A stretch of DNA of 11,875 nucleotides from CAYWVR01 sp964461715 (GTDB lineage Bacteria > Planctomycetota > Phycisphaerae > FEN-1346), in contig CAYWVR010000057.1 of the NCBI GenBank assembly GCA_964461715.1, positions 1-11,875 of the forward strand. The letters are read 5' to 3'. A program made the position numbers and the translations under genes. Shown in pieces: positions 5,794-11,875 of this stretch. Every line of letters begins with the position of its first letter. Within the stretch, counting starts at the first letter, position 1. The notes under the pieces were generated by a model. It worked only from the letters and a program-made list of their open reading frames with translations. It was not told the origin of the DNA and ran no database searches.

Positions 5794-6756
5794 ATGCTCC
5801 CTTCCGTGTTCCCCGTGCCGCATGTCTTGAAAGAAGGTCCGACGAAGGCCAAGGGGCCCGCCTCGAAGCCCGCCGACACGCAGCCGCCCAGCCGGCCCGT
5901 GCCCGCCGACGCGGCTCTGAAGCGGGTGCTGCCCAGCGTGGAGTTTGCGGACAAGCCCCTGGACGACGCCTTCGCCGAGTTGGCCAAGATGTTGCACACT
6001 TCCATCTTGGTCCGGTGGCCGGCGCTTGAGTCGGCCGGCGTTGACGCCAAGAAGAGGGTAGACTTAAAGACATCCAATGTCACCGCCGAGACGGTGATCA
6101 AGCTGCTGCTGTCCGGCGCCGGCGGGACGGCCCGCCTGGGCCATGAGCTCCGGGACGGAATGCTGGTCGTGTCCACCCGGGAGGACCTGGACATGCGTAC
6201 GACGGTCACCCGCAGCTATGACGTGTCACGCCTGCTGCACGTCGAGACGGTTGTCTCGACGATCAAGAGGAACGTGGCTCCGGGCGATTGGGCGCCCGAG
6301 GGCACCGTCGCCAGCATCACGGTTGGGCCTCACAACCACCTGCGGGTCACCGCTCCGGAGAGGATACATTGCCACGTCGCCCCGGCGCCAGGTGAACGGG
6401 ACTTCCAGATGTATAGGGATCTGTCGGGCAAACGGGCCCGCAGTCGCGCCGCCCCTTTGGGGCCGCATGGCATTCGGACTGCCGAAAGAAGCGCTCGACC
6501 CATCGCCCGTAGGAGGGGGCGCGCGGCGCAAACGGACCACCCCCTCGGGTGTGGGAAAACGGGAAGGGGGCGAAAAGGGGGTCAAAAGGGGGGCAAAAGT
6601 CGCAAGAACCCCCCCGGTACCCCCCGAAAAGGTGCAAAAAGTGTGTCGCTTAGGGATAAAACGTTTCTCGAATCCCGCCAAATGGGCGTCTTGCGCCGCG
6701 CGCGGTTGCCCAGATTGCCGAGGTTGCCTGGATTGACAGGCGGGGCGACCTTATGA
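5794..6756 (+). CDS. STN/secretin-like domain protein, planctomycete type, apparently degraded at both ends
   Basis: Residues about 44-192 match the short secretin/TonB N-terminal-like fold found in many planctomycete proteins: VEFADKPLDDAFAEL, then a VRWPALESAGVD block, DLKTSNVTAETVIKLLL, GHELRDGMLVVSTREDL, TVTRSYDVSRLL and APEGTVASITVGPHNHLRVT. In relatives this is a periplasmic or cell-surface module that follows a signal peptide. Here the reading frame opens only three codons after a stop, and the first 40 residues are Pro/Lys-rich with no hydrophobic segment, so the export signal is missing. After about residue 192 the similarity ends and the frame runs through low-complexity DNA and the 49-bp dispersed repeat, giving an Arg/Gly-rich tail. 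The last third is probably not real protein. It could be a pseudogene next to the integration site. I recognise the domain but not a function. Confidence 0.6.
   Translation: MLPSVFPVPHVLKEGPTKAKGPASKPADTQPPSRPVPADAALKRVLPSVEFADKPLDDAFAELAKMLHTSILVRWPALESAGVDAKKRVDLKTSNVTAETVIKLLLSGAGGTARLGHELRDGMLVVSTREDLDMRTTVTRSYDVSRLLHVETVVSTIKRNVAPGDWAPEGTVASITVGPHNHLRVTAPERIHCHVAPAPGERDFQMYRDLSGKRARSRAAPLGPHGIRTAERSARPIARRRGRAAQTDHPLGCGKTGRGRKGGQKGGKSRKNPPGTPRKGAKSVSLRDKTFLESRQMGVLRRARLPRLPRLPGLTGGATL
6553..6593 (+). repeat. G-quadruplex-type motif made of an 11-bp tandem repeat
   Basis: Five G tracts lie at 6553-6555, 6561-6563, 6566-6570, 6577-6581 and 6588-6593, with loops of 5, 2, 6 and 6 nt, which satisfies the usual G3+N1-7 pattern. 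Part of it is a tandem of three 11-bp units (AGGGGGCGAAA and variants) at 6565-6597. A C7 run (6609-6615) and a C6 run (6620-6625) follow, so the last G tract could instead pair as a hairpin with a 15-nt loop. Confidence 0.7.
6635..6683 (-). repeat. 49-bp dispersed repeat, copy A
   Basis: This segment matches the reverse complement of 11827-11875 at 47 of 49 positions without gaps. It contains short complementary blocks, GGGAT (6653-6657) and ATCCC (6672-6676), so it could fold. It lies between the STN-like gene and the Mla operon. Confidence 0.92.
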
Positions 6757-6849
6757 TCCGCGCACCTCGAATGCCAACCCCCCGGGGTCGGGCGATCCCC
6801 CCGGCTTGAGGGCCTTGCCCAAACACGCCCCGGCCGGTCGCGATATTGC

Positions 6850-6878
6850 TTTGCAGCGGGCCGGGTCGTGGCTATAAT
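6850..6878 (+). promoter_or_regulatory. Sigma-70-type promoter of the HEAT-STAS-mla operon
   Basis: A perfect TATAAT -10 box (6873-6878) is preceded at 17 bp by TTTGCA (6850-6855), which has four of six bases of the -35 consensus. Transcription should start near 6885, giving a leader of about 50 nt before the GTG of the first gene. In DNA this GC-rich a full TATAAT is unlikely by chance. Confidence 0.7.
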
Positions 6879-6935
6879 CGCTGCGGGCCGGCTGGAGCGG
6901 TTCGGCGACTCAGGGGAATCCCCGCGGGAGGGGCC

Positions 6936-7307
6936 GTGAAGCGGTGGGCGGCGTACATGGCGCTGGCGGCGGGCCTCTTCGGGGCGGGGTGCACCGAGGA
7001 CACCGACACGCTCTGCCGCCGCCTCGACTGCGACGTCCCGCGCGACCAGGTGGCCGCCGTCGCGACAGCCGTGCGGACCGGAAACACGGACGTCATCCCG
7101 GCTCTCATTGAGATGCTTCGCTCCGAGGACGAGGGGGTCCGTTTTAGCGCCGAGGCGGGCCTTCGGCGCCTAACCGGCGAGTATTACGGGGTTTACCGCG
7201 CGACCACCGAGGAAGAAAGGGCCGAGCGGATCGCCCTCTGGGAGGCGTGGTGGGAGCGCGAGGGCCGGGCGCGATACGCACCGGGGGCGGAGGACGAGGG
7301 GTCATGA
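6936..7307 (+). CDS. HEAT-repeat lipoprotein, first gene of the mla operon
   Basis: The product is 123 residues. A GTG start at 6936 is preferred because GGGAGGGG lies just upstream and it gives an export signal: MKRW, a hydrophobic stretch AAYMALAAGLF, then GAGC with Cys19 as the likely lipidated residue. The lipobox is imperfect. Residues about 36-80 (DQVAAVATAVRTGNTDVIPALIEML, VRFSAEAGLRRLTGE) form about one and a half HEAT-type helical repeats, and the Trp-rich end LWEAWWERE is usual for small planctomycete HEAT proteins. Two further cysteines (C27, C32) lie close to the lipobox. It overlaps the STAS gene by 4 nt (ATGA), so it is tied to the transporter operon. It may be an envelope partner of the Mla complex, but no known Mla component looks like this. 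Confidence 0.8.
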   Translation: MKRWAAYMALAAGLFGAGCTEDTDTLCRRLDCDVPRDQVAAVATAVRTGNTDVIPALIEMLRSEDEGVRFSAEAGLRRLTGEYYGVYRATTEEERAERIALWEAWWEREGRARYAPGAEDEGS

Positions 7308-7663
7308 CGCAAGCGAATCAGTTTGATATGGACGATCTCTCCGTTCGCATCCGCCGCGAGGGCGCCGCCGCCGTCCTCGAAACCGAGGGCGAGATCACGG
7401 TTTTCAGCTCGCCCGAGCTGCGGGGGCACATCCGCGCCGCCGCCGCCGGGGCGGACCGGCTTGTCATCGACCTCTCGGGCACGCCGTATGTCGATTCGAG
7501 CGGCGTGGCGACGCTGGTGGAGGGGCTCCAGATCGTGCAGGCGGAAGGCGGGACCATGGTCCTGGCGGGCATGAGCGACCGTGTCCGCGGGGTTTTCGAG
7601 ATCGCCCGCCTGGACACGGTGTTCGAGGTTGCGGACACGGTGGAGGAGGCCCTTCGAACGTGA
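7304..7663 (+). CDS. STAS-domain protein (MlaB-like / anti-sigma factor antagonist-like)
   Basis: The 119-residue protein is a single STAS domain: AAVLETEGEITVFSSPELR (strand-helix start), ADRLVIDLSGTPYVDSSGVATLVEGL (core strand and switch loop), GGTMVLAGMSDRVRGVFEIARLD, then a C-terminal helix. DSSG at 64-67 is the motif whose serine is phosphorylated in SpoIIAA-type regulators; MlaB itself usually has a different residue there. The start at 7304 overlaps the previous stop (ATGA) and follows GGAGG and AGGGG. The stop overlaps the mlaE start (GTGA). Its place directly before mlaE and mlaF argues that it binds the MlaF ATPase as MlaB does, in the cytoplasm. A role as a free anti-anti-sigma factor cannot be excluded from sequence, but there is no kinase or sigma gene nearby. 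Confidence 0.88.
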   Translation: MTQANQFDMDDLSVRIRREGAAAVLETEGEITVFSSPELRGHIRAAAAGADRLVIDLSGTPYVDSSGVATLVEGLQIVQAEGGTMVLAGMSDRVRGVFEIARLDTVFEVADTVEEALRT

Positions 7664-8469
7664 GCGGGTCACCGGTGCTTCGGCCGCTGGAGCGTCTCGG
7701 AGCGGGGGCGCAGGGGCTCCTTGAGTACCTGGGGGGCCTGGGGTGGCTGACGGCCGATACGGCCCGACACGCGGCGGCGGGGCTGGTGGCCAAGCCGCGG
7801 ATCAAATTCGATGAGACGATCTACCAGATGGTCCGGCTGGGGGTGCGGGCCATCGGGATCGTCGCGATGGTGCAAGTCTTTGTGGGCATGACCCTTGCGT
7901 TCACGCTGGCCCCGACGCTGGCCGACTATGGGCAGCTCGACAAGCTGGCCACGGTCATCGCCAAGGCCGAGTTTCCGCAGCTCGGGCCCCTGATCGCGGC
8001 GGTCGTGCTGACGGGCTTCGCGGGGGCGGCGATCACGGCGGAGCTGGGCACGATGGTCGTGGGCGAGGAGATCGCGGCCCTTCGCACCAGCGCCATCAAC
8101 CCCATCCGCTTTCTCGTCGTGCCGCGCGTCGTGGCCTGCGTGGTCATGATGGTGGCCCTGACGGTGCTGGCGAACGTGCTGGGGACGGCCGGGGGCGGCC
8201 TGATCGCGGACCTGGTGCTGGGGATCAGCCCCTACGAGTACTTCCACACGTCCATCGATGCCCTGACCGTCAAGGACATCGTGACGGGCCTGGTCAAGGG
8301 CGGCGTGTTCGGCCTGATTATCGCGACGGTGGCGTGCTACGAGGGCCTGAACGTCTCGGGCGGGGCAGGGGGCGTGGGCATCGCCACAACCGCCAGCGTC
8401 GTCCGCTCCATTTTCCTCATCATCACCGCCAATTGTGCCTTCACGGCCTTCTTCTACTTCTTCTGGTAG
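7660..8469 (+). CDS. mlaE: MlaE family ABC transporter permease
   Basis: The 269-residue membrane protein starts with GTG at 7660, overlapping the STAS stop by 4 nt, with GGAGG 10 nt upstream. An amphipathic N-terminus (PRIKFDETIYQMVRLGVRAI) is followed by about five hydrophobic segments, from IVAMVQVFVGMTLAFTL to the C-terminal IFLIITANCAFTAFFYFF. Diagnostic MlaE blocks are EIAALRTSAINPIRFLVVPR (the coupling helix that meets the ATPase) and CYEGLNVSGGAGGVGIATT. It is the inner-membrane permease of an Mla-type phospholipid transporter and should pair with the ATPase and MCE protein encoded next. The length is normal for the family. The mlaF start is 5 nt after the stop. Confidence 0.95.
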   Translation: MSGSPVLRPLERLGAGAQGLLEYLGGLGWLTADTARHAAAGLVAKPRIKFDETIYQMVRLGVRAIGIVAMVQVFVGMTLAFTLAPTLADYGQLDKLATVIAKAEFPQLGPLIAAVVLTGFAGAAITAELGTMVVGEEIAALRTSAINPIRFLVVPRVVACVVMMVALTVLANVLGTAGGGLIADLVLGISPYEYFHTSIDALTVKDIVTGLVKGGVFGLIIATVACYEGLNVSGGAGGVGIATTASVVRSIFLIITANCAFTAFFYFFW

Positions 8470-8474
8470 GTCCC

Positions 8475-9293
8475 ATGGCCAAGGCCGATCCCATCCTGGA
8501 GCTTCGCGGCATCCAGAAGTACTTCGACGGGCGGCAGGTCCTGAAGGACGTGAACCTGGCCGTGGCCCCCGGCGAAACGCTGGTGATCATCGGCGGATCG
8601 GGGTGCGGGAAATCGACGCTCCTGCGGACGATTATCGGCGAATACGTCCCCGACGGCGGCCACGTGTACCTCTGGGGCGAGGACGCCTGCTGCGCCTCTT
8701 CTGAGCGTCTCGGCCGCCTCCGCCGCCGATTCGGAATCCTGTTCCAATCCGGGGCCCTCTACAGCTCCATGACGGTCGGGGAGAACGTGGCCTTGCCCCT
8801 GCGCGAGCACACGGACCTCGACGAGAAGATCATCCGCATGGTCGTCAAGATGAAGCTGGAGCTGGTGGGCCTGAGGGATTTCGACGACCTGATGCCCAGC
8901 CAGATCTCCGGCGGCATGCGGAAACGCGTGGGCCTGGCCCGCGCCATTGCCCTGGACCCCGAGATTCTCTTCTACGATGAGCCCACCTCGGGCCTCGACC
9001 CCATCGCCACGAGCGTCATCGACCAGCTCGTCATCGACCTCCGCGCGAAGCTGGGCGTGACGAGCATCGTCGTCACCCACGACATGAAGAGCGCCTGCCG
9101 CATCGCCGACCGCATCGCCATGCTCTATAACGGCGAATTTATCGCCATCGGTCCGCCGGAGGAGTTCGAGGCGTCCCGGGACGCCCGCGTGACCCAGTTC
9201 GTGGAGGGCCAGGCCGACGGGCCCATCCCGCTGCGGGTCTCGAAGACGGACTACCTGGAGGACCTGATGGGGATGGAAGTGCCGAAACGGTAA
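8475..9293 (+). CDS. mlaF: MlaF family ABC transporter ATP-binding protein
   Basis: The 272-residue ATPase has a complete nucleotide-binding site: Walker A GGSGCGKST (40-48), Q-loop Q91 in FGILFQSGALY, signature ISGGMRKRVGLARA (144-157), Walker B ILFYDEPTSGLDP with E169, and H202 in VVTHD. MRKR in place of the usual QQQR is typical of MlaF. ATG at 8475 is chosen because family members begin a few residues before the first strand and because it fits 5 nt behind mlaE; longer upstream reading lies inside mlaE. The C-terminal extension (about 240-272) may hold a partner subunit, as in E. coli MlaF. It powers lipid movement through MlaE and is expected to bind the STAS protein. Confidence 0.96.
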   Translation: MAKADPILELRGIQKYFDGRQVLKDVNLAVAPGETLVIIGGSGCGKSTLLRTIIGEYVPDGGHVYLWGEDACCASSERLGRLRRRFGILFQSGALYSSMTVGENVALPLREHTDLDEKIIRMVVKMKLELVGLRDFDDLMPSQISGGMRKRVGLARAIALDPEILFYDEPTSGLDPIATSVIDQLVIDLRAKLGVTSIVVTHDMKSACRIADRIAMLYNGEFIAIGPPEEFEASRDARVTQFVEGQADGPIPLRVSKTDYLEDLMGMEVPKR

Positions 9294-9303
9294 GGAGTTA
9301 CGT

Positions 9304-10542
9304 ATGCCCCGCCCCCGTGCCCGCAACCTGACCCTGGCCGGCCTGTTCATCGTGCTGATGGGCGCCGTGCTCGCCGCCATCCTCGTGCTGGTGGGCGGTC
9401 GGGCGGCGTGGTTCGAGCCGATGCAGGAGGTCCGCGTCCGCTTCGAGCAGGCCCCCAACGTGAAGGTCGGAAGTGCCGTCCTGCTGGTCGGACAGCCCAT
9501 CGGACGGGTCCTAACGGTCCGTCCGGTCCGGGTCCAGTGTCCCCCGCCCGCCGAGCCCGAGACGTGCTTCCAGGCCGAGGTGACGCTGGCCTTGCCCGAG
9601 CAGTACACGATCTACGAGAACGCCCGCGTCGTCATCATGCAGAGCCTCGTGGGCCAGATGGCCAACATCAACATCGAGGATACCGGTTTCGGCGACCCCC
9701 TACAGGGTGTGCTGGAGGGCAACCAGAAGTCGCCCTTCGCCGACGCCGCCGGCGAGCTGGGCATCGGCGAGGTCGAGAAGACAAACATCCAGCTAATCCT
9801 CGCCAACCTGAAAGACCTCTCCGAGGAGCTCAAGACGGACGTCCCGCCCGTCGTCGAGCGGGTCAAGCAGCTCTCCGGCGACCTGGCGGCCGTCTCCGGC
9901 GACCTCAAGGAGCACTTCCCGAAGCTTCGGGGGGACCTCGTCGAGGCCGCCGGAAACCTCAAGGAAGCCACGGAAACGGCCCAGGGAGCCGTCGCGAAGC
10001 TCGATGCGCTCCTGGAGGAAAACGGCCCCAAGGTCAGCGAGGCCCTGACCGACGCCCGCAACTTCGCCGGGAAACTCGACGCCGGCGGCGGGAAGCTGCT
10101 CGAGAATGCCGCCGCGGCCTCTGAGGACCTGAAGGTCGCCCTGGCGGACGTCCGCGTCATGGCCGCCGGCGCCAAAGGCCTGATTGCGGCCAATAAGACG
10201 GGTTTCAGCCGCACCGTCCACAACATGTTGGCCACGAGCGAGAACCTGAAGGCCCTGGCAAAGGAGGTGCGTCGGGCCCCCTGGCGGCTCTTCGCGAAGC
10301 CCGAAAAGGAGGAGGTCGAGTCGATCAACCTCTATGATGCCGCCCGGGCCTTCGCCTCCACCGCCACCGAACTGGAGACCGTCGCCGACACCCTGACGGC
10401 CCTCAAGGAGGCCAAGGAGGCCGGCATCGAGGTCGATCCGGAGTTCCTCAACGCCATGCTGGAGCGGCTCCAGGAGACGTTTGAGAACTATCAGGACGCC
10501 GAGGAGGCCCTCTGGGCCGAGTTTGAACGGATCTCGCAGTGA
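9304..10542 (+). CDS. mlaD: MlaD family MCE-domain lipid-binding protein
   Basis: The 412-residue protein has a signal-anchor helix (LAGLFIVLMGAVLAAILVLV, 11-30) and then one MCE domain (about 39-126) that includes VRVRFEQAPNVKVGSAVLLVGQ and VIMQSLVGQMANINI. The MCE domain carries an inserted loop with two cysteines (C79 and C88, CPPPAEPETC), which could form a disulfide in the periplasm. Residues about 155-320 are an Ala/Leu/Glu/Lys-rich helical stretch, probably coiled coil, and a short RAPWRLFAKP...INLYDAARAFA block ends the family core. It is over twice the length of E. coli MlaD (about 183), as is common for MCE proteins outside proteobacteria. AAGGAG lies 6 nt before the ATG. It is anchored in the inner membrane and handles lipid in the periplasm for MlaE/MlaF. 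Confidence 0.95.
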   Translation: MPRPRARNLTLAGLFIVLMGAVLAAILVLVGGRAAWFEPMQEVRVRFEQAPNVKVGSAVLLVGQPIGRVLTVRPVRVQCPPPAEPETCFQAEVTLALPEQYTIYENARVVIMQSLVGQMANINIEDTGFGDPLQGVLEGNQKSPFADAAGELGIGEVEKTNIQLILANLKDLSEELKTDVPPVVERVKQLSGDLAAVSGDLKEHFPKLRGDLVEAAGNLKEATETAQGAVAKLDALLEENGPKVSEALTDARNFAGKLDAGGGKLLENAAAASEDLKVALADVRVMAAGAKGLIAANKTGFSRTVHNMLATSENLKALAKEVRRAPWRLFAKPEKEEVESINLYDAARAFASTATELETVADTLTALKEAKEAGIEVDPEFLNAMLERLQETFENYQDAEEALWAEFERISQ

Positions 10543-10613
10543 GCCGCCGATGGGCCACGACGGGCCTGGCACGCCCCTTCCGGGCCGCACCAGAGACAGC
10601 CTGAAGGAATGCT

Positions 10614-11759
10614 ATGACGTACGACGTGCTGGTGGTGGGCGCCGGGCCGGCCGGGTCGAGCCTGGCCCTGCGGGTGGCCGAAAAGGGGGCCTCCGTGGCC
10701 CTCATCGATGCCGACTCCTTTCCCCGCCCGAAGTGCTGCGCGGGGTGGCTGAACGGCCGGGCCGTCAAGCGCCTTAAATTCCTCGATACGGCCCGTAGAC
10801 GCACCAAGGCGACCCCTTTTCGGCATCTGGTCTTCCACACGGCCGCGCTCGACGAGACGGCCGTCTACTCCTCGCGCGGCCATCTCGGCTACATCGTCGA
10901 CCGGGCCAGGTTCGACGCCGACCTCGTCCGCCAGGCCCGGGCCGCCGGGGCCACGCCCATGCTCGGAAAGGCCGTCAAGGCCATCCAGACGGGCGAACGC
11001 GAGGTTTCCGTGGCCCTCGAGGGCGGCAAAGAGGTCGTCGGACGCCTCCTCATCGGGGCCGACGGCACCCAGAGCCACGTCGCCCGCGCGGGCGGCCTCC
11101 GCGAGCGATGGGGCCCCGCGCAGCTCGTTCACTGCCTCGCCGCCGACGTGCCGCTTACGAAAACCCAGGCCCGAAAGGGCCTTGGCAGCGCCCAAATCCA
11201 CATTGCGCCGGCTTTTGAGGAGGCGCCCGGCTACGCGTGGGTCTTCCCCGGAAACGGCCACGCGAGCGTCGGCATCGGGGTCCGCGGGGCGGCGGCAGCC
11301 AAGCGGCTCCCGGCGCTCTACGCCCTCTGGGTGAAACGCCTCGTGGAGGCCGGTAAAGTGCCCGAGAAGCCCGAATTGGCCTCTCCGTGCGGGGCGGCCG
11401 TGCCGGCGGGGGCGGCCATCGAGTTCGAGCACCACGTGGGGAAACGAACGTTGCTTATCGGCGATGCGGGAGGCTTTGCGGCGGCGGCCTCCGGCGAGGG
11501 CATCTGGCCCGGCATCCAGAGCGCCGAATTGGCCGCCAAGTGCGTTCTACGGGCCCTGAAGGCCGATCGGCCCCGCTCCAAGGGCGCCGACACCTGCCAG
11601 GACGAGCTCCTCCGGTTCAAGCACCAGTGGCGCCAAAAGATGGCCCCGTACCTTCAGATGCCGAACGTGAACGTCCAGTTCCTCCTTCCGCTCGTCTTCA
11701 CGAACCAGGAGATCGCCGACCGCTTCGCGAAGGCGTTTCTCTTCGGCGAGCATCTATAA
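10614..11759 (+). CDS. Geranylgeranyl reductase family FAD-dependent oxidoreductase
   Basis: The 381-residue flavoprotein has the FAD-binding dinucleotide motif GAGPAGS (9-15), a YIVDRARFDADL block (93-104), a GADGTQSHVAR motif (148-158) and a second FAD motif LIGDAGGFAAAASGEGIWPGIQSAELAA (281-308), all in the order of the geranylgeranyl reductase / FixC-like group. Within PRPKCCAGWL (37-46) the paired cysteines sit where relatives have the flavin-proximal cysteine. These enzymes reduce double bonds of prenyl chains or act as related monooxygenases; the substrate cannot be read from sequence. GAAGGA lies 5 nt before the ATG. It follows mlaD by 71 bp on the same strand, so it may be co-transcribed, although an own promoter is possible. 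A link to lipid metabolism would suit the neighbouring lipid transporter. Confidence 0.9.
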   Translation: MTYDVLVVGAGPAGSSLALRVAEKGASVALIDADSFPRPKCCAGWLNGRAVKRLKFLDTARRRTKATPFRHLVFHTAALDETAVYSSRGHLGYIVDRARFDADLVRQARAAGATPMLGKAVKAIQTGEREVSVALEGGKEVVGRLLIGADGTQSHVARAGGLRERWGPAQLVHCLAADVPLTKTQARKGLGSAQIHIAPAFEEAPGYAWVFPGNGHASVGIGVRGAAAAKRLPALYALWVKRLVEAGKVPEKPELASPCGAAVPAGAAIEFEHHVGKRTLLIGDAGGFAAAASGEGIWPGIQSAELAAKCVLRALKADRPRSKGADTCQDELLRFKHQWRQKMAPYLQMPNVNVQFLLPLVFTNQEIADRFAKAFLFGEHL

Positions 11760-11826
11760 GTCGATTCGGTTCCCCGCCCCGCGCTCGGGCGCTCATCGGA
11801 GCATCGTTTTCTATCCCAGACCATCG

Positions 11827-11875
11827 ATTTGGCGGGATTCGTGAAACGCTTTATCCCTAAGCGACACACTTTTTG
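11827..11875 (+). repeat. 49-bp dispersed repeat, copy B (cut by the window edge)
   Basis: This is the inverted partner of 6635-6683, with two differences. It starts 67 bp after the flavoprotein stop and may extend beyond the window. It carries a perfect CGCTT/AAGCG stem that has one mismatch in copy A. Both copies read outward from the operon they flank. Confidence 0.92.

Larger units (their letters stand above)
6370..6935. other. Low-complexity, repeat-bearing stretch with no convincing gene
   Basis: About 570 bp separate the end of recognisable STN-like coding sequence from the start of the Mla operon. The stretch holds purine-rich G runs, C runs, a 49-bp dispersed repeat, a weak tandem of about 18 bp (6704-6738), a small GC hairpin (6782-6787 with 6799-6804) and, at its right end, the operon promoter. 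Open frames on both strands here are Pro/Arg/Gly-rich and match no family I know. Confidence 0.6.

Noticed and set aside
6226..6681. Minus-strand open frames over the G/C-rich stretch
   Set aside because: They are Pro/Phe/Arg-rich translations of repeat DNA; part of the frame is simply the 49-bp repeat.
6733..6757. TTGACA followed by TATGAT as a second promoter
   Set aside because: The spacer is only 13 bp, too short for a sigma-70 promoter.
11791..11810. GCTC-ATCG-GAGC hairpin with a TTTT as a terminator after the flavoprotein gene
   Set aside because: The stem is only 4 bp and four bases separate it from a short T run, so it is too weak to call.
1..11875. CRISPR arrays, rRNA genes or riboswitches
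   Set aside because: No regularly spaced repeats, rRNA-like sequence or recognisable riboswitch core was seen.

Overview
The window looks like a high-GC bacterial chromosome, most likely a planctomycete. Three things point that way. One protein has the STN/secretin-like domain that is very common in Planctomycetota. A HEAT-repeat lipoprotein of a planctomycete-like type heads an Mla operon. The genes are GC-rich with overlapping starts and stops. The assignment is an inference from protein families, not from a marker gene.

The left 5.6 kb is the right-hand end of an integrated mobile element. All its genes lie on the minus strand. Reading outward from the att site they are: a P4-type tyrosine integrase (start 5358), a Phd/YefM antitoxin and RelE/ParE toxin pair (4051 to 3545), a duplicated fragment of the integrase 3' end (3254-3510), and a very large adenine methyltransferase running off the left edge (start 3244). 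The methyltransferase has an N-terminal PD-(D/E)XK nuclease motif and a type ISP-like C-terminal half, so it may be a one-protein restriction-modification enzyme. The element stops at the 3' half of a tRNA-Lys(CTT) gene (5552-5598), which marks the junction with the chromosome. The intact tRNA should lie beyond the left edge, at the other end of the element. The 190 bp between the integrase start and the junction are dense in short direct and inverted repeats, as expected for integrase arm and core sites.

The middle (5.6-6.9 kb) is chromosomal. It holds an STN-like domain protein that seems to lack a signal peptide and runs at its C-terminus into low-complexity, repeat-bearing DNA. That DNA contains a G-quadruplex-type run and a 49-bp dispersed repeat. 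A second copy of the repeat, inverted, is cut by the right edge of the window (11827-11875).

The right 5 kb is a plus-strand operon with a consensus -10 box at 6873. It runs HEAT lipoprotein, STAS (MlaB-like), MlaE permease, MlaF ATPase, MlaD MCE protein, and then, after a 71-bp gap, a geranylgeranyl-reductase-type flavoprotein. The first five genes overlap or nearly touch. STAS, MlaE, MlaF and MlaD should form an envelope lipid transporter: MlaF powers MlaE, the STAS protein supports or controls MlaF, and MlaD holds the lipid in the periplasm. The flavoprotein could reduce isoprenoid lipids, which would fit a shared lipid theme.

The most notable points are the single-chain restriction-modification candidate on a mobile element, the toxin-antitoxin pair bracketed by a 107-bp copy of the integrase tail, the repeat-rich att region, and the inverted 49-bp repeats on either side of the Mla operon.
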